A stretch of 5,986 nt of DNA from Pseudomonadota bacterium (lineage in GTDB: Bacteria > Pseudomonadota > Alphaproteobacteria > JAKJEU01), in the NCBI GenBank assembly GCA_022705265.1, contig JAKJEU010000095.1, positions 1 to 5,986 on the forward strand. The letters are read 5' to 3'. A program made the translations under genes and the position numbers. This document shows, in pieces, positions 1 through 5,709 of this stretch (the stretch's first letter is position 1; each line of letters begins with the position of its first letter). Below the pieces are notes generated by a model. It saw only the letters and a program-made list of their open reading frames with translations. It was not told the origin of the DNA and ran no database searches.

Positions 1-827
1 GATGCAATTGTATATGCGGTTTGCCCTTGTTTATTAACAACATTAACATCAGCACCATTTTTAATTAACAATTCGGCAATTTCTGGTTTGTCTTGATATC
101 TTGTGGCATACATTAATGCTGTCTCGCCATTAATATCTTCGGCATTTACATCAACTCCCAAAGAAATCAAAGTTTCAAGCATTGTATAACCAGAGTTTTT
201 CGTAATCGCAAGCATCAAATACGAAATATCATTTAAAAGACGATTTTTTATATTAAATCCTTTTTTAACAAGCAACTCAACCAAAGCAGGATCGCTTGAA
301 AATGTAATTGATAAAGACATCGCATCTAAACCATCTTTATTTTTTGCGTTAATATTTGCACCATTATCAATCAAAGCTTCGATAATTGACAATTTCGTAT
401 TTTTTGAAACCGCAAATAACAAAGGTGTATAACCATCTTTTATTTCTTTATTAACTTCGGCACCTTTGTTTAACAATATGTCAACAATTCTTGAACTTTT
501 ATTATTTTGAATTGCATAAACCAAAGCGGTAAAATTATCTTTGCTTACTGCATTAACCTTTGCACCAGCAAAAATTAATCCCATGATAATTCTTTCATCT
601 TCCTTTTTAGCCGCAGCCATCATCAAAGGAGTAACATCACTACCATCTTTGATATTTACATCAGCACCTTTTAAAATAAGCTCTGATATTTTATTATAAT
701 CGCCCATATCATCAAAGGTATAAAACAAAAGCTCTTTACCATATGCTTCTTTGTCTTTTTTTTCATCTGCAAAAGAAGTATTGGTTAGGACAAAAAAACA
801 TAATAAAGTAAATAAAATTTTTTTCAT
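1..827 (-). CDS. Secreted ankyrin-repeat protein (C-terminus beyond window edge)
   Basis: The frame is open from ATG at 827 to the window edge, giving 275 residues with no stop. Residues 1-20 (MKKILFTLLCFFVLTNTSFA) form a classical Sec signal peptide: a KK n-region, a hydrophobic core and an SFA cleavage site before DEKKDKE. There is no lipobox, so a soluble periplasmic or exported product is likely. The rest is ankyrin repeats. The turn motif G-[AVF]-x-[VI]-[NK] occurs seven times, at residues 54, 88, 122, 156, 190, 224 and 258, exactly 34 residues apart, and four repeats keep a TPLM/TPLL/TALM/TALV-like helix start. A further repeat begins at the edge (QGQTAYTIA). Ankyrin arrays bind other proteins; the partner cannot be told from sequence. 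The start is preceded by a good promoter (876-904) but no clear Shine-Dalgarno. The gene follows ilvD in the same direction and is probably transcribed separately. Function unknown. Confidence 0.9.
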   Translation of the reverse strand, partial: MKKILFTLLCFFVLTNTSFADEKKDKEAYGKELLFYTFDDMGDYNKISELILKGADVNIKDGSDVTPLMMAAAKKEDERIIMGLIFAGAKVNAVSKDNFTALVYAIQNNKSSRIVDILLNKGAEVNKEIKDGYTPLLFAVSKNTKLSIIEALIDNGANINAKNKDGLDAMSLSITFSSDPALVELLVKKGFNIKNRLLNDISYLMLAITKNSGYTMLETLISLGVDVNAEDINGETALMYATRYQDKPEIAELLIKNGADVNVVNKQGQTAYTIA

Positions 828-875
828 GAAAAAGCCATAATCCATAAGTTATAATGAAATTATTAAAACATATAA

Positions 876-904
876 ATTATAAAAAATTAAGGACTTTTTT
901 TCAA
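876..904 (-). promoter_or_regulatory. Sigma70-type promoter for the ankyrin gene
   Basis: On the minus strand, TTGAAA (904-899) and TATAAT (881-876) are separated by exactly 17 bases. This is a 5/6 match at -35 and a 6/6 match at -10. The predicted transcription start is near 869, leaving about 40 bases of leader before the ATG at 827. The -35 box begins 10 bases after the ilvD stop codon, so the ankyrin gene need not depend on ilvD read-through. The region is very AT-rich, so chance matches are possible, but the spacing and the location agree. Confidence 0.55.
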
Positions 905-914
905 AAGCTAAACT

Positions 915-2729
915 TTATGTTATTTTTCTTACAGCACCATGAGCAGCGGAAGTTACAAATTTCGAATATATTTTCAAAGAATTAGGCACATTTCTTGACC
1001 TTTGAGGTTCAAAAGGCTTTTCTTTCTTCATTTCTTCTTTTAATCTTTTTTGCATATCTTTTTCAGGTACAAGAACATCAATTTTTCTTTCAGGTACATC
1101 AATCTCAATGATATCGCCATCTTTTATCAAACCAATCGCGCCACCTTCTGCTGCTTCTGGGGACACATGACCGATTGAAAGACCCGAAGTTCCGCCAGAA
1201 AAACGACCATCTGTAAGCAAAGCACATTTTGCCCCAAGACCTTTTGATTTTAAATAACTGGTTGGATAAAGCATCTCTTGCATTCCAGGACCACCCTTTG
1301 GGCCTTCGTAACGAATAATAACGACATCTCCTGCCTTTACTTTTCCATTTAAAATGCCTTCTACTGCTTGGTCTTGGCTGTCAAACACAACCGCAGGACC
1401 GCTAAATTTTAAAATTTCTTCGGCAACACCAGCAGTTTTTACAACACAACCTTCAAGAGCAATATTACCATACAAAACCGCCAAACCACCGTCTTTTGAA
1501 TAAGCATCTTCCATCTGTCTTATGCAACCGCTATGCCTGTTGATATCGCCAAGCTCATAATAATTACTTTCGCTTTGAGGTTCTGCACCGATTTTTCCAC
1601 TTGGAGCGGCAAGATAAAATTGTTTTCTGTCTTCTAATATTGTGGTTGTAATATCGTTATCAAGAATTTGTTTAATAATCGTATCGCCACCCACAGTATA
1701 TTCACCCTTATGAATTAAGGCACCTCTGTCAAGTTCAGAAAGAATCGACATAATTCCACCCGCTTTATGAACATCTTCGACATGATATTTTGAAGATGGA
1801 GCAACTTTGCACAAATGAGGAACTTTTCTTGATAATTCATCAATATCCTTCATTGAAAAGTCGATTCTCGCCTCTCTTGCAATCGCAAGCAAATGCAATA
1901 TAGTATTAGTCGAACCACCCATAGCAATATCCAAAGTCATTGCATTTTCAAGACTTTCTTGTGTAACGATTTTAAGAGGCAAAACTTTTTCATCGCCTTC
2001 TTCGTAATATTTAAAGGTATTTTCAACAATTTTTCGTGCTGCTTTAAGGTATAAATCATGTCTTAAAGTATGGGTAGCAACCAAAGTCCCGTTACCAGGC
2101 AACGCAAGCCCCAAAGCTTCGGCCAAACAATTCATGGAATTAGCCGTAAACATTCCCGAACAAGAACCACAAGTTGGGCAAGCCGATTTTTCAATTTTTA
2201 AAAGCTCTTCATCACTTATCTCATCATTTGCACCAGCCACCATAGCATCGACCAAATCGCTTCCTTTTTCGTGCTTTCCAGCCTCCATCGGACCACCAGA
2301 AATAAAAACCGTAGGAATATTAAGTCTCATCGCTGCCATCATCATTCCAGGAGTGATTTTATCACAGTTTGAAATACAAATCATCGCATCAGCACAATGA
2401 GCATTAACCATATATTCCACAGAATCCGCAATCAATTCACGAGAAGGAAGAGAATAAAGCATTCCCGAATGCCCCATCGCAATACCATCATCGATCGCAA
2501 TAGTATTAAATTCTCTTGGTACTGCACCAATTCTTTTTATTTCTTCGGAAATAATTTCCCCAACTTTTTTCAAATGGACATGACCAGGAACAAATTCGGT
2601 ATAAGAATTAACAACCGCAATTATAGGTTTATCAAAATCAGCATCTTTAAGTCCAGTTGCTCGCCACAAACTTCTTGCTCCTGCCATAAGACGACCTTTT
2701 GTTGATGTATGCGACCTATATTTAGGCAT
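915..2729 (-). CDS. ilvD: Dihydroxy-acid dehydratase
   Basis: Dehydrates 2,3-dihydroxy-isovalerate and 2,3-dihydroxy-3-methylvalerate to the 2-keto acids, the shared penultimate step of valine and isoleucine synthesis (also feeding leucine and pantothenate); cytoplasmic Fe-S enzyme. The protein is 604 residues from MPKYRSHTSTKGR and strongly resembles E. coli IlvD along its length. Visible motifs: PREFNTIAIDDGIAMGH (71-87, Mg-binding Asp), CDKITPGMMMA (122-132, the first IlvD/Edd signature, with cluster Cys122 and the Lys124 that is carbamylated in the family), CPTCGSCSGMFTANSMNC (184-201, cluster Cys190 by alignment), and TDGRFSGGTSG (506-516, the second signature, with the region of the catalytic serine). 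At the site of the first cysteine of [2Fe-2S]-type enzymes it has VPGH (Gly49), as in the oxygen-sensitive E. coli type. The start at 2729 is preferred over an in-frame ATG at 2768, because AAGGAG lies 6 bases upstream and the family N-terminus matches. It appears complete and intact. Confidence 0.98.
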   Translation of the reverse strand: MPKYRSHTSTKGRLMAGARSLWRATGLKDADFDKPIIAVVNSYTEFVPGHVHLKKVGEIISEEIKRIGAVPREFNTIAIDDGIAMGHSGMLYSLPSRELIADSVEYMVNAHCADAMICISNCDKITPGMMMAAMRLNIPTVFISGGPMEAGKHEKGSDLVDAMVAGANDEISDEELLKIEKSACPTCGSCSGMFTANSMNCLAEALGLALPGNGTLVATHTLRHDLYLKAARKIVENTFKYYEEGDEKVLPLKIVTQESLENAMTLDIAMGGSTNTILHLLAIAREARIDFSMKDIDELSRKVPHLCKVAPSSKYHVEDVHKAGGIMSILSELDRGALIHKGEYTVGGDTIIKQILDNDITTTILEDRKQFYLAAPSGKIGAEPQSESNYYELGDINRHSGCIRQMEDAYSKDGGLAVLYGNIALEGCVVKTAGVAEEILKFSGPAVVFDSQDQAVEGILNGKVKAGDVVIIRYEGPKGGPGMQEMLYPTSYLKSKGLGAKCALLTDGRFSGGTSGLSIGHVSPEAAEGGAIGLIKDGDIIEIDVPERKIDVLVPEKDMQKRLKEEMKKEKPFEPQRSRNVPNSLKIYSKFVTSAAHGAVRKIT

Positions 2730-2735
2730 AATAAA

Positions 2736-2741
2736 CTCCTT
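2736..2741 (-). promoter_or_regulatory. Strong Shine-Dalgarno of ilvD, decides the start
   Basis: AAGGAG on the minus strand is followed by 6 bases (TTTATT) and then the ATG at 2729. It is the only textbook ribosome binding site in front of any gene in the window. It selects the MPKYRS start over the upstream in-frame ATG at 2768, which would add 13 residues (MCYFRKVIFKEFI) that are not part of the family. Confidence 0.85.
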
Positions 2742-2778
2742 AAAAATAACTTTACGAAAATAACACATATTTTAAAAC

Positions 2779-2807
2779 ATGATAATCAAAAATACCATGT
2801 TTGTAAA
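2779..2807 (-). promoter_or_regulatory. Candidate sigma70 promoter for ilvD
   Basis: On the minus strand, TTTACA (2807-2802) and TATCAT (2784-2779) are separated by 17 bases; each is a 5/6 match to consensus. The predicted start near 2772 gives a leader of about 43 bases carrying the AAGGAG site. It lies in the 97-bp gap after the popZ stop codon. A 7-bp inverted repeat (AAACATG at 2775-2781 with CATGTTT at 2796-2802) overlaps both boxes and could be an operator, or could be chance in AT-rich DNA. Confidence 0.4.
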
Positions 2808-2826
2808 AGGGCTATTTAAAAAAACT

Positions 2827-3360
2827 TTAAAATAATTTGATTTTTTCGCCAACTCGTTGAATTTCTTTTTCAACCATTCTTTCGACAACATCTTGAAGAT
2901 TAGCATCAAGCCATTCTTTTAACATAGGTCTTAAAAGCTCTTTTATAAGTTGTTCGATTGTAATTTTGCCATTACCAAGAAAAGCAACTTTTTCTTCTGC
3001 CATTGCTTTTGCAAGTTCAGCAAATTTGCAAACTGCAAAATCTTGTACAGGCTTTGATATAAGTTCTTCTGTACTTTTCATGAAAGTTTCAGGTATTTTT
3101 TGTGGTTTTGGTTGTGGAGGAGGAGGTGGTGGAGTATATAATTGAGATTCCTCAATAACCATATCAGGGGTTAAAGAAACCACATCTTCTTCTTGTTCCA
3201 TAACAGGTTCAGGCACGAATTCAGGCTCAGGAGCAGGTTCTTCCATTACCTCTTGAACTTCCTCTGGTTGTTCAGCTGGCACATCTTCAATATCATCAGA
3301 TAAAATCTTTCTGATTGATGACAAGATATCTTCCATTGATGGTTCGTTTTGTTCGCTCAC
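2827..3360 (-). CDS. popZ: PopZ-type polar organising protein (DUF2497)
   Basis: PopZ self-assembles into a polar matrix that anchors the chromosome origin through ParB and recruits cell-cycle regulators in alphaproteobacteria. The 177-residue product has the family layout. A conserved N-terminal partner-binding helix, EPSMEDILSSIRKILSDD, lies at 6-23. A disordered linker, acidic and proline-rich, lies at about 24-95 and includes a run of PPPPPP at 77-82. The conserved C-terminal oligomerisation helices are at about 108-177, with LLRPMLKEWLDANLQDVVE (142-160) as the most recognisable part. Its length equals that of Caulobacter PopZ. The start is GTG (3360): the next Met is inside the conserved helix, and no ATG lies in frame before the upstream stop at 3412-3414. 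The ribosome binding site is weak (GGGTAA). The gene sits just after tolC in the same direction, a neighbourhood recalled from other alphaproteobacteria, where valS often follows; here ilvD follows instead. The family call is firm; polar function in this organism is inferred. Confidence 0.9.
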   Translation of the reverse strand: MSEQNEPSMEDILSSIRKILSDDIEDVPAEQPEEVQEVMEEPAPEPEFVPEPVMEQEEDVVSLTPDMVIEESQLYTPPPPPPQPKPQKIPETFMKSTEELISKPVQDFAVCKFAELAKAMAEEKVAFLGNGKITIEQLIKELLRPMLKEWLDANLQDVVERMVEKEIQRVGEKIKLF

Positions 3361-3390
3361 TTTAATTACCCATGCTTTTAATAAAACTTT

Positions 3391-3396
3391 ATTATA
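3391..3396 (-). promoter_or_regulatory. Candidate -10 element upstream of popZ
   Basis: A perfect TATAAT on the minus strand lies about 31 bases before the GTG start, inside a self-complementary ATTATATAAT (3391-3400). No good -35 hexamer sits at 16-18 bases (the best is AT-only), so this is either an activator-dependent promoter or a chance match in AT-rich DNA. Confidence 0.25.
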
Positions 3397-3420
3397 TAAT
3401 AATACAATAGCTTAAAAATA

Positions 3421-3436
3421 GTTAATATTTATTTAA
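3421..3436 (-). promoter_or_regulatory. CtrA-like TTAA-N7-TTAAC site upstream of popZ
   Basis: Minus strand 3436-3421 reads TTAAATAAATATTAAC, which fits the alphaproteobacterial CtrA consensus TTAA-N7-TTAA with the favoured following C. It lies about 60-75 bases before the popZ start, in the tolC-popZ gap, and overlaps a perfect 16-bp palindrome (3427-3442, ATTTATTTAAATAAAT). The match is exact, but TTAA is common at this base composition, so the site is only a candidate. Confidence 0.25.
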
Positions 3437-3459
3437 ATAAATTTCAAGCTAAGAATCAA

Positions 3460-4827
3460 CTATTTATTACTTTCCCCTGTTCCAATCCACTTATTTTTCA
3501 CTTTATCATAATTTTCAAGAGGATTATATAAATTAATTGCAACATCAAAATTACTTAACAACAAACCACCCGTTAATGAAATAAGAGAAAACGACTCGAC
3601 AACTTCATCTCTTTTTGCCGTAACCATATTAAGTTTAGCATCAAGCAAATCTTGTTCCGCATCCATAACATCAATTATTGTTTTAGTACCAATTTCCCAT
3701 TCTTTTTCCATGCTTAAAAGAGCAACCTCATAAGCCTTAATTTGCGAATCATAAGCCTTAATCCTTGCCTTAATCGCGTTTAAATTTTGCCAAGTCTCAG
3801 TAACACTTTTTTTGATATCAAGCCTTAAAGCCTCAGTATCAAGGCGTTTTTGATTAGCGATTTCTTTTGCCTGTCTTACTTTTGAATAATAAAGCCCACC
3901 TTCATACAAAGGAATATTCAAAGTCGCAGTCGCCTTTAACTCTTTATACTCATCATTTTTATATTGTTGATTTTCGCCATAAGTACCACTTAAACGACCA
4001 TCTAACGAAGGCAATAAACCACTTCCAGATTTTGCGACATCATTTCTTGCACTTTTTTCCGAAAACATCGACATCTTAATCAATGGATTTTCTTTTAACG
4101 CAATATTCAAAACATCATCAAATTCAGACAATATCATTTCCGATGGAGGCGTTACATTCTTATCCAAGTTTTCAGGAAAAGCGCCAGTCACAGATTGATA
4201 ATAAGCCTTTGCATTTTCAAGCAACCCCTCAGCAGAGATTCTTTCAGCCTTAGCCCCTTCATATCTTGCTTCTGATTGCGAATAATCAGTAATTGTTATT
4301 TCACCAATTTCATATCGTTTTTTTGCCTCATCAACATGTTTTTTATAAACCTGTTCTTTGTTAAAATTAAGCCCCAAAGAAGCATCAGCATGAACCACAC
4401 TCATATAAGCTTTTGCAGTTTCAAGCAATAAATCTTGTTCCTTTGAAACCAAAGAAAATCTTCCCGCCTTAATTAAATTTTCCGCAGACTTTTTCGAAGC
4501 AACCGATTCAAAGCCGCTAAACAATGATTGATTTAAAACCACCGAAGCGCCGTATGGCTGACGATTTGAATCACTTTTGACACCGCTTTCAAGTTCGAGT
4601 TCAGAATCGACATGAGAAATATCAGAAACCAAGCTTACTTTTGGGCGAAAAGATGAATTTGCTTGGGATAAATTTTCATCCAAAGTTTTAAGTTTTGCTC
4701 TTTCAGATTTTAATTCTGGGTTACTTTGATAAGTCATAACAAACGCATCAATTAAATTTTCCGCACAAACATCAAAAGCAAACAAAGTCAAAGCACAGGT
4801 TAAAAACAATTTTTTCTTCATAAACAT
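3460..4827 (-). CDS. tolC: TolC-family outer-membrane efflux/secretion channel
   Basis: TolC forms a trimeric outer-membrane and periplasmic tunnel used by type I secretion and tripartite drug efflux. The 455-residue product has a Sec signal peptide (MKKKLFLTCALTLFAFDVCA, residues 3-22) with cleavage before ENLIDAF; there is no lipobox, unlike many OprM-type lipoproteins. It has the two internally repeated OEP halves, about 23-230 and 231-425. Each carries the matching helix/loop motif: RYEIGEITITDYSQSEARY (171-189) in the first and WEIGTKTIIDVMDAEQDLL (377-395) in the second. Strand motifs LNQSLFSGFES (98-108) and LNIPLYEGG (303-311) also correspond. The C-terminus (NPLENYDKVKNKWIG) resembles alphaproteobacterial TolC ends. 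Start: ATGs at 4827 and 4821 are both possible, and neither has a strong Shine-Dalgarno; the second gives the more usual MKKK beginning. It follows the PCMT-like gene by 64 bp and is likely co-transcribed with it. No adaptor or ABC transporter is nearby, so the cargo is unknown. Confidence 0.95.
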   Translation of the reverse strand: MFMKKKLFLTCALTLFAFDVCAENLIDAFVMTYQSNPELKSERAKLKTLDENLSQANSSFRPKVSLVSDISHVDSELELESGVKSDSNRQPYGASVVLNQSLFSGFESVASKKSAENLIKAGRFSLVSKEQDLLLETAKAYMSVVHADASLGLNFNKEQVYKKHVDEAKKRYEIGEITITDYSQSEARYEGAKAERISAEGLLENAKAYYQSVTGAFPENLDKNVTPPSEMILSEFDDVLNIALKENPLIKMSMFSEKSARNDVAKSGSGLLPSLDGRLSGTYGENQQYKNDEYKELKATATLNIPLYEGGLYYSKVRQAKEIANQKRLDTEALRLDIKKSVTETWQNLNAIKARIKAYDSQIKAYEVALLSMEKEWEIGTKTIIDVMDAEQDLLDAKLNMVTAKRDEVVESFSLISLTGGLLLSNFDVAINLYNPLENYDKVKNKWIGTGESNK

Positions 4828-4841
4828 ACCAATCTTTTTTT

Positions 4842-4885
4842 AATAATTTTACTAATAAAATAAAGTAAAAACAATCATTTTACTA
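4842..4885 (-). repeat. Direct and inverted repeats in the tolC leader
   Basis: On the minus strand, TAGTAAAATGATT (4885-4873) and TAGTAAAATTATT (4854-4842) match at 12 of 13 bases and start 31 bp apart, about three helical turns. Between them TTTTACT (4870-4864) is the exact reverse complement of the AGTAAAA core of both copies, so it could pair with either. This fills most of the 64-bp gap between the PCMT-like gene and tolC. Possible roles are an operator pair or weak alternative hairpins; each RNA stem would have a single G-C pair, so a DNA-binding role is the likelier of the two. Confidence 0.45.
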
Positions 4886-4891
4886 GAACTT

Positions 4892-5506
4892 TTATTGAAC
4901 AAAGTTGAAAATATAATCTTTTTTAAAATTACCATTTTCTTTTTTTATCAAAAACACTCGTAAAATTTTTCCTTCTCTATGAAATCCAACAAGCCGTCCT
5001 TTCTCACTTAACTGAGACAATATCGAATCATCAATTTCAATGTTTATATCATCAATTAATAATATAGCATCATAAGGAGCTTGTTCCAAAAAGCCTTTAT
5101 TCCCAGCACTTTTAAACAAAGCAACATTATCAATTTGATTTTTTATAATATTTTCTTCGGCTTCTTTAAAAACATCAGCATCGTTTTCAAGCGCCAACAC
5201 AGCATTACACAAACAAGAAAGAATCGCCGCCGAATATCCATACGAAGCCCCGACATTTAAAACGAAATCAGTATTTTTAAGCTCCAACACATCAACCATC
5301 AAAGCAAATTCAAGCCGATTTAATAAAAAACGCCCCTCTTTTATCTTTATTCTTTTATCAAGATATGCCAAATGCTTAAATTCATCAGGCAAAAATGCCT
5401 CGTAATCAATTTTTAAAAAAGCATCAACAATTTTATAATCAAAATTCTTATACACAAGAAGCTGATTATTTATGAAATTTTCTTTTATTTTATTAATATC
5501 TGTCAT
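4892..5506 (-). CDS. Protein-L-isoaspartate O-methyltransferase-like protein (SAM-dependent)
   Basis: The 204-residue cytoplasmic product has a Rossmann methyltransferase fold. Motif I, which binds S-adenosylmethionine, is FVLNVGASYGYSAAIL (81-96). An acidic residue follows the second strand (LALEND, 104-109, Glu107). YDAILLIDDIN (145-155) matches motif II, and LSEKGRLVGF (166-175) matches motif III. The N-terminus (NFINNQLLVYKNF, then AFLPDEFKHLAYLD) matches the alphaproteobacterial PCMT-like branch commonly found just before tolC. True PCMT repairs isoaspartyl residues, but the segment before motif I (KIKEGRFLLNRLEFALM) lacks the usual S-x-P substrate-binding motif, and motif I has SYG where GTG is usual. 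The substrate is therefore uncertain. The ATG at 5506 is the family-like start, with only a weak ribosome binding site. The gene is divergent from the tRNA genes and upstream of tolC, with which it probably forms an operon. Confidence 0.82.
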   Translation of the reverse strand: MTDINKIKENFINNQLLVYKNFDYKIVDAFLKIDYEAFLPDEFKHLAYLDKRIKIKEGRFLLNRLEFALMVDVLELKNTDFVLNVGASYGYSAAILSCLCNAVLALENDADVFKEAEENIIKNQIDNVALFKSAGNKGFLEQAPYDAILLIDDINIEIDDSILSQLSEKGRLVGFHREGKILRVFLIKKENGNFKKDYIFNFVQ

Positions 5507-5522
5507 GCTTTTAACATATCAG

Positions 5523-5552
5523 AAAAAAAAAAATAAAAAAAATGAAAAAAAA
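5523..5552. promoter_or_regulatory. Phased A-tracts upstream of the tRNA promoter (UP-like, bent DNA)
   Basis: Three A-tracts (5523-5533, 5535-5542, 5545-5552) are centred about 10 bp apart, ending 3 bp before the -35 box of the tRNA promoter. In-phase A-tracts bend DNA, and AT-rich sequence just upstream of -35 acts as an UP element at many stable-RNA promoters. On the minus strand the same stretch is long T-runs upstream of the PCMT-like gene. Confidence 0.45.
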
Positions 5553-5555
5553 TTG

Positions 5556-5583
5556 TTGACTAATTTTTAAAATAAGTTATAAA
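5556..5583 (+). promoter_or_regulatory. Promoter for tRNA-Cys/tRNA-Asn
   Basis: TTGACT (5556-5561, 5/6) and TATAAA (5578-5583, 5/6) are separated by 16 bases, with a predicted start near 5590 and the mature tRNA-Cys at 5617. A 6-bp stem, ACTTCA/TGAAGT with a 5-base loop (5591-5607), lies just after the predicted start and would form the 5' leader removed by RNase P. No other promoter precedes tRNA-Asn, so both tRNAs probably share one transcript. Confidence 0.6.
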
Positions 5584-5616
5584 TATGATTACTTCATGAG
5601 TTGAAGTGGACAAAGA

Positions 5617-5690
5617 GGCCGAGTGGCAGAATGGTCATGCAGAGGACTGCAAATCCTTTGACATCGGTTCGATTCCGGTCTCGGCCTCCA
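5617..5690 (+). tRNA. tRNA-Cys (anticodon GCA), CCA encoded
   Basis: A complete 74-base cloverleaf. The acceptor GGCCGAG (5617-5623) pairs at 7/7 with CTCGGCC (5680-5686), followed by discriminator T and CCA. The anticodon stem GAGGA/TCCTT (one G-U) encloses loop CTGCAAA with GCA at 5649-5651. The T arm ATCGG/CCGGT encloses TTCGATT. U73 is the known identity base for cysteine and is present. The D arm has a short stem, as is common for tRNA-Cys. Confidence 0.97.
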
Positions 5691-5709
5691 AAATGAACTT
5701 TTGTTAAGT

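Noticed and set aside
2134..2400. Plus-strand open frame of 88 codons.
   Set aside because: It lies entirely opposite conserved ilvD coding sequence, and its protein resembles no family. It is a shadow frame.
2397..2705. Plus-strand open frame of 102 codons.
   Set aside because: It is antisense to the conserved N-terminal half of ilvD; its composition (many Asn, Ile, Arg, Phe) is typical of a shadow frame and it has no recognisable domain.
2730..2768. 13-codon N-terminal extension of ilvD starting at an in-frame ATG (2768).
   Set aside because: The AAGGAG site is placed for the ATG at 2729, and MPKYRS is the family start. The extension has no ribosome binding site and overlaps the untranslated leader.
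2775..2802. Inverted repeat AAACATG/CATGTTT after popZ considered as an intrinsic terminator.
   Set aside because: The stem is only 7 bp with two G-C pairs and a 14-base loop, with no proper T-run following; too weak to call.
3362..3373. ATG GGT AAT TAA just before the popZ GTG, considered as a translated upstream frame.
   Set aside because: Three codons without a clear Shine-Dalgarno; the pattern is expected by chance, although its closeness to the GTG start could affect initiation.
3867..4079. Plus-strand open frame of 70 codons, His- and Ser-rich.
   Set aside because: It is antisense to tolC and has no family resemblance or ribosome binding site; a shadow frame.
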